The notes under the pieces: generated by a model
Seen by the model: only the letters and a program-made list of their open reading frames with translations
What the model was told of the DNA's origin: nothing
Databases searched by the model: none
Shown: positions 31,337-43,631 of the stretch, in pieces
How positions within the stretch are numbered: position 1 is the first letter of the stretch
How the letters are laid out: each line of letters begins with the position of its first letter
NCBI GenBank assembly: GCA_015143295.1
Contig: CM026553.1
Span: 434,001-498,000 of the forward strand
DNA: 64,000 nt
From: Tetracentron sinense
Lineage: Eukaryota > Streptophyta > Magnoliopsida > Trochodendrales > Trochodendraceae
Reading direction: 5' to 3'
Program-made: the position numbers and the translations under genes

Positions 31337-32582
31337 CTTGCACCACATCATCAGATGCAAGTGCATCGCCCTCTGTCAAGGCAAAGACTCGCCCCTGGTT
31401 CACTTGGCGAAGTGGAGGTGTAGTCCGGGTAGTCTGGGATGACGCCTGGTATGATCCTACTGGGCGTGCTGGGGGCCTAATACCCTGAGACTGGCTAGGT
31501 AAATGCCGACTCGAGCAATCCCTGATCATATGGCCCTGGCGACCGCAATGATAACATCCACCCGATGCTCTTCGGTAATCTCCTGCCGGATGTCTTCGGC
31601 CGCATGAAGTGCGGGCCTCATATGTGTAAGTCGGAGGGGCTGGAGGTGTAGCGTATCTCGCCACCTGAGATGCCACTGGCTGTGGAGCTGGAAGAGCCTG
31701 AGGTCGCGGTGCCTGAGGCATGTGCGGCTGTGGAACTGGAGGCGCATAAGAAGGTCTCATCGGTGGTGCTGGCCATGTGTACTGATAAGTGCCGATACAA
31801 GCCCGCCTCTCTGGAGGTGTTGAACTACTGGCTTGGCCTCTCGCCAACTCCCTCTTCTTAGACACCGCTTCAGAATTGGCCTCAACCAATAAGGCTTTGT
31901 CTACTACCTCAGGGTAGGTAGCATCTAAAAACCGAAACCTTCTCTATGATAACTTCCTTGAGCCCTTGCTCAAACCTTCTCATCTTCATGTCCTCGGTGG
32001 CAACCATGTGAGTCGCGAAGCGTGATAGCTCCGAGAACTTAGCCTCATAAGCGGCCACAGTCATCGAACCTTGCTCTAGGTTGATGAACTCTCTTTCTTT
32101 CTTTTCCCGTGCTCCAACAGGAAAGTACTTTTTATAAAAATTATCCTTGAACTCCTCCCAAGTCCAAGGTTGACCCTGTATGGTCAAATCTCGCGTCCTC
32201 AATGCGGACAACCACCAATGGTGGGCTTCGCCCTCTAGCATGAAAACAGCCCATGCTACTTTCCCTTCCTCTGTCGGAGAGAGAACCGCAAATATCTTCT
32301 CCACCTGGAGGATCCAAGCCTTCACAGCAAGAGGGTCCACACTCCCATGGAATGATGGAGGCCTCAATCTATTGAATGCCTCAACCCCAGTTGTACGATG
32401 TACTGGAGTCGTAGGCGGTGGAGTAGGTGCCGCCGACGATGGTATAGTTTGCCGAGCCACCAGGATGGTGAGAGTCTCAGCAATAGAACCAAGACCTAAG
32501 AGAGGTCCGGCTGCTCACCCTCATCTCGAGAAGAAGATGAAGCTCTGGTATGTGGTCCACGACCCCGTGTGCCTCCTCTCAT
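31337..32582 (-). pseudogene. gag: Chromovirus 3 gag
   Basis: ATG at 32582 (minus) begins MRGGTRGRGPHTR. A single-base loss near 32497 breaks the frame, and 32460-31909 is then open with RLRPPSFHGSVDPLAVKAWI, VFMLEGEAHHWW and FYKKYFPVGAREKKEREFI. A second shift at about 31920 separates this from the Pro-rich part and the zinc knuckle CYHCGRQGHMIRDC (near 31530). An acceptor-like CTCAAG stands 12 bases before the ATG. Two small shifts and no large deletion suggest a fairly young loss of function. Confidence 0.8.
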
Positions 32583-32917
32583 GACTAAAGTCTTGAGAAC
32601 AATAGCACCACATGAGTCTATCTTGAAACCATAATTTATTACAATTCCATTTCATAATTCAACTTGTATTAAGTTTATAGTACTAGTATACATCACATCA
32701 AGTCATCAGAGTATTTACAATATTTATACTCTAGTGTCGTAGCGTCCTTAAGACTCGTACTTGGTTGAAGCAACCAATTTCACTAAGACTAAAGTTTAGT
32801 CTTACACTTGGAACAAGACTCGCTTCCAACTTATTTCCTTCATAACTTGTTTCCTGACATATGCTCTTGTCAAGCCGTGGTATAGATTCTAAGTGACCCT
32901 AAGGACCTAGAGCCTAA

Positions 32918-32929
32918 GCTCTGATACCA
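32918..32929 (-). other. Primer-binding site (initiator tRNA-Met), chromovirus 3
   Basis: On the minus strand TGGTATCAGAGC lies four bases after the LTR end GTCGCGACA. It matches the 3' end of plant initiator tRNA-Met. Confidence 0.9.
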
Positions 32930-33862
32930 CTTCTGTCGCGACCCAAAACCCACCCTAGGAGTTAGAGTGAATCTTGGACGACTCATCATGACTTGCATGA
33001 CTTGCTTGACCATAACAACCTGCAACAGACTTGGAGCATACACAATAGAGGACAATAATAGCGGAAACATAAACTATAAAGCACAGCGGAAGACAACCAA
33101 AAACGTCTATGTGTATATACATATACATGATCCAAGTTTATACAAAAAGAAAATACACAAAAGAAAGTACGGACAGGCCCGCCAAAATACATGAACATAT
33201 ATCTCTCAACTCACCCACAGCTATTCACTCAGAATCTACCACCTCTAATAATAATCCGCCACCGGAGGTTCCTCTACAGGTTCCTCGACGTACTCTTCTT
33301 CTACCCAAGGGCCAGGAGCATAGAGATCAAAGGGAGCAACCACTCCGCTATCATCTACCGACATAAGAAATACGGCTGAGCATGGAATACTCCGCGGGTA
33401 CCAAATGCTAACCAACAGTCATAGCAAAACCATAGCAGTATAGAAAGCAGGAAGCAGTTCATATATATAAAGCAGGAACAATTTCTATCATCACAAGAAA
33501 GTAAAGCAGTTTATAATCATGCTTGCATTCGTAAAAGCCGATAAAATCCTTGAAAACATCGTGCACTTGACTTGACTCAAAACACATTTTTCGTGCTTGA
33601 AAACTTGTCTTGTCTATCTTGTCTTGTCGTATCATGTCGTGTCATGCGTGTCATGCCTTGTCATGCTTGCTTGGAAAATAAACGTGTTCATGCTACTTGT
33701 GAGGGAAGGGAGACCCTTCTTCCTAAATGCTCATGCTTGCCATGCCATGTATCTTGCTCGCTTGGAAAATAAACTACTTGTGAGGGAAGGGAGACCCTTC
33801 TTCCTAAATGCTCATGCTTGCCATGTCATGTATCCTGCTCGCTTGGAAAATGAACTACTTGT

Positions 33863-34633
33863 GCTGTTTTCATTGCATCCACGAGTAGTTGTGATTCTTC
33901 ACCTTTAAATCCATTGGATTTATTTTCTCTTTATTTTTTTTTATCTTTAGCGCAATCCGTATATTCGGAATAGATCCAGCCGGATTGGGTTGGTAATGAA
34001 CTTGAGTGGGCGAGGGAAAGGGAACCGGGGGATGGATAGATAGAGAGAGAGAGAGAGAAGCGAGCCAACCATTGTGGCTCCTATCATGCTCCAAAAGAAT
34101 ATGGAGCCTTCACGTGATGAGGATGACCTGACTCAGTCTCTCATCGTTGATAAGGGAATGAATCGAGTCGTGGATGATTTCTTTGTTCCCATGACTACGG
34201 AATTGCCATCCAGAGGTCCAGAAGTGATCTTGGATAGAGCAATGGAAAGCGCTTCGCGTGATCATGTTGGCCCTGTAGCGGTCGACCCGGCATCTAGGGA
34301 ACCTCTAGACTGCCTCATGTGCAATAACTCGAACCCTAGGTTCGAGTCAACTGCCTTTTTTGATCAGAAGAGCAAGAATGGGGATTTGAATCCTAAAAAA
34401 AAAGAAAGGAAGATCGCGGCAAGTGAGCCACAGGAAGGTGACATGGTTTCGTCCTTGCTCAAAGTCCAATTGCCTAATTGGCCAAAGAAGGATAAAATTG
34501 TCGACAAGGAGCTGACCAAGTGGTCAGGATGTGCTAATGGAAGAGTGTCGCAATCGCCAAAGAAAAGAGTGTGGCACTCGTCTTTGTCTCTAAACAAGAC
34601 CTACGTGCCTGATCAGTGCGAAAAGATACGAAG
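33863..34633 (+). other. Unidentified 770-bp insertion in the LTR with a 180-codon frame
   Basis: This segment interrupts a hairpin repeat of the LTR: the repeat stops after CTACTTGTG and resumes at AAGGGAGACCC, missing a few bases, with no clear target duplication. It has a (GA)n run at 34041-34058 and an open frame from ATG 34074 (MAPIMLQKNMEPSRDEDDL) to the insert end. The frame includes a basic stretch (NPKKKERKIAA) and KVQLPNWPKKDKIVDKELTK. No domain is recognised. The composition is more GC-rich than the LTR. It may be a captured gene or LINE fragment. Confidence 0.5.
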
Positions 34634-35306
34634 GGAGACCCTTCTTCCTAAATGCTCATGCTTGCCATGCCATGTATCTTGCTCGCTTGGAAAATAAACT
34701 ACTTGTGAGGGAAGGGAGACCCTTCTTCCTAAATGCATGATAGTCTTGTTCTTGCCAAAAGCGAGGTAAAACATATCGTAGGATATGTCCCACCTCTAAT
34801 TCTCGTTCTTGAAAACCTCGGTAAATCATGTCATGCATGTCGTGCTCGTGGAAACGTGTGCATACTTGCATTTAAATTTAAATATGACAATTGGGTAATT
34901 CAAAGTACATATAACATCAATAATTTGAGCAAGTCAATATTCATGCAATTTAGGGAAAGCAACCCTAGTAATTTCCATAATTAATTAAGCATGTATTTCT
35001 TAATTTACAACTCATTTTATTCACCTTGACATTTCATCAAACATGGGGTGTGTTCATTATTTATTAAACCTACATCATGCTTTTCTACGTGGATTGATGT
35101 TCACATCACACATGTATGTTCATTATAGATACAATGCCCTCCCCATTTCATTCATCACATCATTCACACGGCATCCATTCGCCAATATCCATCTTCATTC
35201 ACACCATTCACACATTACAACTCATTATTATAGTTATGGATGGGGGAAAACAAAGAATAGCAAAGAAAAGAGAAACTATAACTAAGAGGGTAGCACAAGG
35301 TACCAA

Positions 35307-35307
35307 C
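35307..35307 (-). other. Donor-like site in the chromovirus 3 leader
   Basis: GGCAAG/GTTGGTACC on the minus strand, downstream of the TATA-like box. The matching acceptor-like CTCAAG is at about 32594, 12 bases before gag. Splicing these would remove the hairpin repeats, the end of the LTR and the primer site from the mRNA. Confidence 0.45.
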
Positions 35308-35621
35308 CTTGCCAAATGAGGGAAGAAACCCCCTTGCAAAACGTGCGTGAGTTACTGCCCTAGCTTGGGGAAAGTGCTCCTCACGAGCTTGAACCGAGAA
35401 CTTGGAGAGACACGAGCTTGAAGTGATCTAGGGCTCTTAAAACCCTTTGATTACTTCTCCAAAGCAAACCCTAGGTTTAGAATCTCCTTCTCCTCTTCCT
35501 CTAGCTCTCAAAATACTCTAAGTGTTGAGAATGAGCCCTAAAGACTCGGGCATGCCTTATATGTAAAGGGTATAACACCCAAATGCCGAAAATGCCCTTA
35601 ATGAAATTCTGTAAAAACGCG

Positions 35622-35812
35622 AAGACTGAGCGATCGGTGGTTATGACCAATCGATCGGTTGCCTACCGAGCGATCGGTGGATTGACCGAGCTCTTGGTCA
35701 AAAACAAGCTCTCTGGAAAATTTCCCCATACAAAATTTTCAACCAGTCGATAGCCTCCGATCGATCTGGTGTGGACCGATCGATCGCTTAAAGGATCGAG
35801 CGATCGGTGCTC
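35622..35812 (-). promoter_or_regulatory. Palindrome array of the 5' LTR
   Basis: Same arrangement of ACCGATCGATCGGT-like units as at 27308-27512, with a few base changes (one unit reads CCGATCGATCTGGT). The TATA-like box is near 35569-35563 on the minus strand. Confidence 0.65.
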
Positions 35813-36068
35813 TGTAATTTTCTACACTGAGACCATTTTTCACCCATTTCCACTATTTGGACCCATTCTACTTCTATTCTAACATCTTCTAAACTTGACT
35901 AGGACCTCTTTAAAGCTGATAGGCTTTATTAAATGATTTATCTAATTATAGCATTCTTGACATAATTCCATCGAATTTTCAAATTCTCATTTCATGAAAT
36001 TTGGGATTACAAGGTATCATGCCTTGGCACACATTCTAAGACATGAGAAAAAGTTCCGGGGTACTACA

Positions 36069-37575
36069 ACATCCCCTCAAAAATTGTTAATGGAATTCAA
36101 ATTCCAAAAGAAGAGGATGAATGGTCGGAAGCCGATATTAAACTTGTTCAATTCAATACCAAGGCTATAACAATCTTTATTGCGCATGGAGTCCTCAAGA
36201 ATTTAATAGAGTCTCGACTTGTGACTCGACTAAGGAAACTTGGGATAAACTCCAAATTACCTATGAGGGAACCAACCAAGTTAAAGAACAAAAAATTAGC
36301 ATATTGGTTCACAAATATGAAATGTTTAAAATGAAGCAAAATGAACCTTTTGCCTTTATGTTTGATAAATTTTCTAACATTATTAATGAGCTAAAATCTC
36401 TTGGCAAAGTTTATTCAAATGTAGAAAATGTAAGAAAAATTCTCTGATCTCTACCAAAGGAATGAGCTCCAAAGGTAACGGCCATTCAAGAAGCTAAGAA
36501 CCTCACAATTCTATCCATGGATGAGCTACTTGGATCTCTAATGACTGATGAAGTCATTATGAGGGAGAAAATGGATGAAGAGCCTATATCCAAGAAGAGT
36601 CACGCCTTGAAATCCTCCTACTATAATGAAGAAAGTGATATAGGTAGTGAAGTAGAGGAGATTGAGAAGATGACCAAGAAATTCTTGAGGTTCTTGATAC
36701 ATAAGAAGATTATCAAGAAAAGGGCCTTCATAAAAGAATTTAAAAAGAAAATCATCAAATGCAAGAATAACAAATCAAGTGATGAAGGGGAAGATGTGGT
36801 TTGTTACAAGTGCAAAAAGCCCGGTCATATTAAACCGGAGTGCCCCCCACTCTAGAAAAGATATATCTACGAGAGAAGAGCAATGAAAGCCACAACTTGG
36901 GATGACTCCGATAGAAGTTCGGATGCTACCTCAAGTGAGGAAGAAAAGGCCAATCTATGCCTCATGGTCCATGAGGATGAGGCAAACTCTTTCCAGGATA
37001 ACTCTTTGTCTATTGATGAACTTCAAGATGCATTTGATGAACTTTATGAAAATTATACAAAAATGTCATATAAAATTAAAATGCTTAAGAAAAAAAACTC
37101 TTCTTATCAAAATAAACTTGAATTTGTGTAAAATGAAGATAAATTTCTAAGAGAAGAAAATGAGACTCTTAAAAGAGAAAATTTATCAATCTCAAGTGAA
37201 AATGAATACCTACTAAATGAGAATGATAAATGAGAATGATAAATTAGTAAAAGAGAATGAGATTGTGTTAAGTGAAAAAGAAAATATGTCTAAAAAATCT
37301 CAGGTATCAACTATTGCATGCAATAAATGTGAGTCTTTAAATGCTAAAGTTGAAAACTTGACTAGCACACTATCAAAATTCTCTATAGGACAAAAAAGCT
37401 TAAATATGTTGCTAATAAATCAAAAGTGTGTGTTTAATAAGGCCGGATTAGGCTATAATGCTAATATTAAACAAAAAGATTATGAAAATTTTTTTACCCC
37501 TTGCTCTACAAAAATATTTATATTTTTGTTGGAAACAAAAGAGTTAGGCAAGTTTGGGTGCCTAAGGGAATTAGC
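36069..37575 (+). pseudogene. gag: SIRE-like copia gag remnant
   Basis: The plus strand reads PSKIVNGIQIPKEEDEWSEA and then, after a shift near 36186, NRVSTCDSTKETWDKLQITY and FDKFSNIINELKSLGKVY, the UBN2-type gag of SIRE elements. A frame at 36517-36855 continues with MDELLGSLMTDEVI and the knuckle CYKCKKPGHIKPEC. The acidic and coiled-coil gag end follows in pieces (36883-37588). Both ends are cut by chromovirus LTR sequence. The N-terminus of gag is missing and no protease, integrase or RT is here. Confidence 0.75.
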
Positions 37576-39830
37576 TGTCGCGACCTAGAACCCACCCTAG
37601 GAGTTAGAGTGAATCTTGGACGACTTATCATGACCTATATGACGTGCTTGTCAAACCATCCTGCAAAACTCTTGGAGCATATACAAAAGAAGACATAATA
37701 GTGGAAGCATATCTAATATGGCACAGCGGAAGTCAAATAAAAGCCTCTTTGTATATATACATGATCAAAGTTTTGTACAAAAGAGAAATGAAAATAAAGA
37801 AGGTTCAGACATGCCCACCAAAATACATGGGTATAAATCTCTCATGCTCACCCACACTCACTTAGAATTTATCACCTAATAATAGCCTTCTACACGAGGC
37901 TCCTAAGTAGGGACCTCCTCGATGTACTCCTCCTCCACCCATGGGCCAGGAGCACAAATGTCAAAAGGAGTAGCTGCTCTACTATCACCTGCCAACATGA
38001 GATGTACGACTGAGCATGGAATACTCTGCGGGTACGAAATACTAACCAACATTCATTAAGGGCTTTATTGTCTTTTGGGTGTTACACCCTTCCCTATAAG
38101 GGCTTGCTTGAGCTTTGGGTCCCCACACACTACAGTTAGCAACATTTTGAGAGAGAGTGAGAGAGGAGAAAGAGGGTTCTAACCTAGGGTTTCAACTTGA
38201 GAGAAATCAAGGGTTTGAGAACCCAAGATCATCCCCAAGGCTTGGATTCTTCAAATCCAAGGCAAAGCACGTGAGGAACACTTCCTCCAAGCTCGACAGC
38301 AACCCCACGCACGTTCCGAAGGGTTCTTCGTCTTTTCAAGGTCGGTACCCTATGCTACCCTCCTAGTCATGTCTTTTCCTCTTTTCTCTTTTTATGGTTT
38401 TTCCCCAAATTCAAAGCATGATAATATGTTGGGATGAATGGATGGAGATGGATGGTCGTGTATGGGCGATGGATGTCGTGTGTATGTTTGTGATGAATGA
38501 AATGGGAAGGGCATTGTACCAATAATGAACATACACGAATGTTGTGAACATTAATCCATCTAGAAAAGCATGATGTAGGCTTTAACCATAATGTACACAC
38601 CAAGTGTTTGATGAAATGCCAAGGTGAAGAATTAGTACTAGAAATGCATGTATAAATTTATTCGCTTTTTATGATGGCGTGAATATTCCTATGAGTGGAA
38701 ATGAATGCTAGTCCATGTATTGTTGAACTTCAAATATCACGTTTAATTACAAACTAAAGCATGTACACGACTTCACGAGCACGGCATGCATGACATGGTT
38801 TATCGGCGCTTTTCAAGACAAGGGTTTTATTTTCGATTCACGAACACTATGACAAGGCCAAACGTAACGGTTGGTAAGTAGAGGTAGGGCATATCTTACG
38901 ATATGTTTTGCCTCGCTTTTGACAAGAACAAGTGCATTTCATTGAAAGAGGGCGTTCTATACCACCCTCCCTCTCACGTGCATCTCATTGAAAGAGGGGT
39001 CTCCCCTCCCTCGCAAATGCATCTCATTGAAAGAGGGGGTTTCACACCACCCTCCCTCTCAAGTGCATCTCACAAGTTATATGATTCCAAGCAAGCAAGC
39101 ATGATCACAAGCAAGAATATGACATGACACGTATGGCATGATAATACAAGCACGACTCGACAAGACCAAGCAAGACAAAATATGATAAGACAAGTTTTCA
39201 AACACGAAAAGAGTATTTTAAGTCAACTCAAGCACATGAGGTTTTCAAGAGTTTTTCCGACTTTGATATGATGCAAGCATAAACTATAAATTGTTTACTT
39301 TCCTGTCAATCATATAAACTGCTTCCTGCTTTATTTCCATTATTATCTTGCTATGACTGTTGGTTAGCATTCGGTACCCGCTGAGTATTCCATGATCAGC
39401 CGTACTTTGATGTCGGCAGGTGTTAGTGGTGTGCCCGCTCCTTTTGACATATGTGCTCCCGGCCCATGGGAGGAAGAGGAGTACGTTGAGGAGGTCCCTG
39501 CTAAGGAGCCTTATGCGGAGGGCTATTATTAGGTGGTAGATTCTGGGTGAGTGTGGATGATCAGGAGAGGTTCATACCCATGTATTTTGGCGGGCATGTC
39601 CGTACTTTCTTTTGTTCAATTCATTTTTGTATAAAACTTGGATCACATGTCTATACATAGAGGTTTTGGTTAGACTTCCACTGTGCCATGTTAGTTTATG
39701 CTTCCGCTATTGTGTTCTCTATTGTATATTCTCTGTATGTTTTGCAAGATGGTTTGTCAAGCATGTCATGTAGGTCATGATAAGTCATCCAAGATTCACT
39801 AACTCCTAGGGTGGGTTTTGGGTCACGACA
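37576..39830. mobile_element. Fold-back chimera of two inverted chromovirus LTRs
   Basis: 37576-38053 is the 3' end of a Tekay-like LTR on the minus strand (starts TGTCGCGACC on the plus strand). 38054-39830 is a plus-strand LTR of the same family from just before TATA (38095-38100) to the end GGGTCACGACA. The terminal ~470 bp are therefore inverted repeats of each other. The junction has TCAT shared by both sides. The U3 with the palindrome array is lost. Each end lacks a primer site outside it, so both are outer 3' LTR ends. Flanks TTAGC and AGTGA do not match. Confidence 0.7.
38935..39072 (+). repeat. Tandem hairpin repeats in the chimeric LTR
   Basis: Three units with TGCAT(C/T)TCATTGAAAGAGGG followed by a complementary pyrimidine arm: GAGGGG-TCT-CCCCTC in the middle unit and AGAGGG...CCCTCT in the outer two. 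They sit where the GAAGGG-AGA-CCCTTC repeats sit in the LTRs at 26141 and 33701 but have different arm sequences. Confidence 0.6.
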
Positions 39831-42736
39831 AGTGAAATCAATACAAACTCAAACTTTTCCATTTTTCTTTGGTATGGCTACTATATTTACTATCCAATCT
39901 GGGTATTGAACTTCTCGAATGAACCCATGCTGGACGAGCTTGCCAATCTCTTCATTAATGGCATCATGATAAGCGAGAGCAAGTCTTTGTGGCTTTTTCT
40001 TGACCGGGAAAATGGTAGGATCAACGTTCAAGTGATGACAAATGACTTCTGAGCTATTCCCCATCATATTTTTCTGTGACCAGGTGAAGACATCAAGATT
40101 CTTCTTCAAAAATCACAATAGCTCAGCCTCTTCGTCCGCGTCAAGCTGGTCCTTATCTGTAACATCCGTGGCTCCTCGTCCTTCCCCAAGTTAACAACCT
40201 TCATGGGTTTGACAAATGGTCTATTCAATATTTCACCCGTGCTCTCTTCCTCTACTGCCCCGCACTGTAATTTGTATTTGGATACGTCGGGTGGAGTGTA
40301 GTCACACTTCTGAGATGCTAACTAATCTCCTCTGATCTCTCTTGGTCCATCCTGTGTGGGGTACTTCAGCACCTGATAATAAGATGAGGGAACATCTCTC
40401 ATCTTATGCGTCCACCACCATCCAAGAATGACATTATACAAGGATGGTGTATCGAGGACGGAGAATCATGTTGGCAAAACGATTAGTCCGGGTTCAACTA
40501 ATAGGACGATCTCTCCAAGGGGTTGCATCGAACTTCCATTAAACCCAACCAACGAGGTTTGTGCAGCAACAAGTGAATCTAGATCCAATTTCATCTAGGT
40601 GAAGGTTTGGAGATAGAGAATGTCCACCACACTCCCCAAGTCAACAAACACCCTCTTGATGTCGAAGATGTCAATTCTCATAGTGAGGACGAGGGCATCG
40701 TAATGAGACCTAACCACGGTCGTCATATCGTGGTCATAAAAAGTAAGAGCTTGTTCGATGCCTCTCTTCACTTGTTGCACTTGGCAGATTTCAGCCATAT
40801 GAGATAGCTTCCTCGTCTTCGCCCTAAAGTTCTACTCCAAGTCTACCACCGGCATCTAAGCATGGCGGATGACATTGATTGTACCCATGAGTGCTCCTCC
40901 TCATCCTCCTCCACTGGTATCTGGATTCGAAAGTTCCTCAATACGGGGCAGAGGTGGTGCTACCCTGACATGTACTGCACCAGCATTGGGAACCACGAAC
41001 TCTCCCAAATAGTTTTCCCATACTAGCCTCTCCAGGTACTCTCTCAAAATTCGACAACAATTAGTTACATGACCATGGAACTTGTGATAGTGACAGTACT
41101 CCTGTGCCCGTGGTCCCGTAGTGACGTCACGAATGGCACGTGTAGGCCATTCGAAGTAAGACTCGTTCTCCATCGACTGCATTATTATCGACGGACTGAC
41201 CGTGAAATTAACTTGATCAGTCCAGTTTTGGAAAGAACGTCTCTCCGTCGTCTAATTGCCCTGCTCTTGAGGGTTTTGATTGTACCTGGGCTGCATCTGG
41301 TTGGGTTGATAGGGACGTCTATCCAGCTGACCCTACTTCTGTTGATAATTTTCATTTGACTGAACAAGACACCGGTCTAGCCTGCTTTATTGCTCATTCT
41401 GATTCCGATATTCTTCATACGAGCGCCGATCTAGCTGATCTCGTTGACTCACATAAACAATCCTCTCTCTTGGTGCTCTCCGTGGTGACTCTTCATCATC
41501 AGAAGATTCATACCTCGGCCTCTTCCCTTTCTTTAAGGAGGATGTTCCATCTGCTCTCTTGACGGGTTCTACTCCTACTCCCTTCACCCTTGGTCGTGTT
41601 ACGACCGTAGTGTCATCTTCAAATCTCCTGAACTTAGCAGCATGGACTAGCATATCGTCTAGTTTAGTGAGATAGTCAAGACTAAGAGATTCATATATTT
41701 TAGAGTTCTTTGGCACTGTATTCTTGAATGCGGCTATACTGCTGCTGTCCTCGACTTTGTCAATATTTCGAGACTTCGTCACTGAACCGCTGAATGACGT
41801 CCCTCAGGGACTTCAATGGCTTCATTCTCAGAGCGAAGAGGGAATCCACGGCTACTTTCTTCTTCTTATTCATGATATATTGATCAATAAAAGTTGACCT
41901 TAGTCTTACCATACTTTTAATTAAGCCAGATGGCAAGTTACGGAACAAACTCGCAGTTGCTCCTGTCAAACTATTCGGGAAAGCTTTACAAAGGAGATTA
42001 TCATCAGGATTACGGAGAGCCATAGTGTGCTTGAAGTTGAACACATGGTCAACTGGGTCCGTCCTTCCATCAAACATGATAAAGATCGACGTCATGAACT
42101 TTGAGGGAGTGCATGACTGGTTGATCTGATTTGAAAAGGGAGAGGTGTCAGCATCCAACTTCGCTTACTGAGCAAACTGATCGAGAGTGCTTCCGTCAGT
42201 GCCCCCAACATGGGAATTGATCATAGCTTCCACATCTTTAGGAGTCATCCACGCCTTTTGATTCCCATAATGGGTTTGAGCATTCAGCTCTTGAGCATCA
42301 CAAACCCGTGGCTCCTCACGGGGAAACTGGGGATCCCTCGGATCATTACGAACACGTGACTCTCAAAGATCGGCACAAGCATAGGGATTTGGTGGTTCAT
42401 CATGAACATACTCCAGCTCTCATGGTTCAGTACGATCTTGATCCCGCTGTCCAGCATGAGTTTGTTGGATAGGTGGAGAACGGGGTCCGGCAGCTTCGTT
42501 AAAAGGAGAGACAAGCATGAATCTATTATCAAGATTTTCTCGCAACGGCGGTGATGTTGGTCGTGCTACTGCTCTTCGCGAGGGAGAAGACAGGAGGAGG
42601 AGTTATAGTCAAACTAGGCACTTTTAACGTGGCTCACCTCGGGGACCACTTTGGAGCAGTTCAGTATCCGACTCATACATGTCATCCTCATAAGCCTCTA
42701 GCCTTTCTTGAAATGTCTGCTGCAAGCTAGTTAGAT
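39831..42736 (-). pseudogene. Tat element 2: gag, protease and start of RT
   Basis: On the minus strand, gag is read at 42158-41760 (NQSCTPSKFMTSIFIMFDGR, RNPDDNLLCKAFPNSLTGAT) and 41780-41390. The knuckle-like CHYHKFHGHVTNCC region is at 41100-41040. Protease at 40798-40595 has FVDLGSVVDILY, with DLG where the active-site DSG belongs. The linker contains a TAG where element 1 has Gln. RT begins at 40109 (NLDVFTWSQKNMMG, NEEIGKLVQHGFIREVQYPD) and is cut at 39831 by an LTR. The 5' part is separated from this by the 15.9-kb insertion 42737-58594. Confidence 0.8.
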
Positions 42737-43350
42737 TGTAGCGCCCCGAATTTCACAAGCACTGTTCATATGAATAGGGCAGTGAATAGTGCCATGAATA
42801 GTATCTACAGCTGAATGCCTAAGGTATGGTCTTGAAAGATTCTCAACAAAAATGAGGGATTGGTTTTCAACTTTGTATGAACAATATATGTTAATGTGTA
42901 TGAAGGCCTTAGGAACGTTTTTATAGGTTATGGGTGTTGAAAATAAAAGCTGGAAAAGGTTCTAGTTGTTAAAAAGAGGGAATTCTCTACATGACCTCAA
43001 CTAGGAGAAGTATAGTTTTGTCACCTCTTATCGGAATTGAGAGATTCTTAAACCATTAGAACCGAATTGGAATCTTCTTTGAAGTTCATGTTTATCACTT
43101 TTCCATAATTTGAGTCAAAGTTAAGTCAAATGTGAGTTTTCCATCATTTTGTCTACTAAAATTGTAGACTAGTCAGCTTTACAGCCCATTCAGACCATTT
43201 GAAACTCCGAATTTGGAGTTGTACACAAAATATTTTCCCCTTCAAAAGAAGAGTTCAACGCAAATTGAATTGTCAAAACCCGATAAGCGAGTCAAAAGTT
43301 ATGGTCAAAATACTAAAACAGGGTAAAAATCAATCAGAATCCGGGGGGAG

Positions 43351-43482
43351 CTACGATCAATCGCACCTTAGTGCGATCAATCGCACATAAACTACGATCA
43401 ATTGCATACATGCGAGTTTTTTTTTGTTCTTTCAGGTCCAAGTGTGATCAATCGCACCTATAGTGCGATCAATCGCACTCGC
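43351..43482 (+). promoter_or_regulatory. Palindrome array (TGCGAT-CA-ATCGCA type), first LTR
   Basis: Five units of the inverted repeat TGCGAT-CA-ATCGCA: three in a row from 43351 at 20-22 bp steps and two more at 43444 and 43465. Several carry one-arm mutations (ACGATCAATCGCA, GATCAATTGCAT). Confidence 0.65.
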
Positions 43483-43631
43483 GCCCAGTTTGCTCTTAAA
43501 ACCGAGGATTTTGGGGATTTTGGGGGAACCTAAACCTAGAGAAGGATTGAGAGAGAAAAAGGGAAGGAAGATTGGGGATTTCTAAGAGGGGTTTTGTGGA
43601 GATCAAGGGGAGTCCAAATCAAACTTGGATT

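Larger units (their letters stand above)
32934..36068 (-). mobile_element. 5' LTR of chromovirus 3, with an insertion
   Basis: On the minus strand from TGTAGTACCCCGG at 36068 to GTCGCGACA at 32934. Apart from 33863-34633 it aligns along its length with the LTR at 25374-27769, with the same palindrome array, TATA-like box, donor-like site (35307) and hairpin repeats. A short stretch (GAAGCACACTATCATAGG) present in the left copy near 26641 is missing here. It lies next to a SIRE-like gag, while the left LTR lies next to an Ogre-like gag. Confidence 0.85.
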
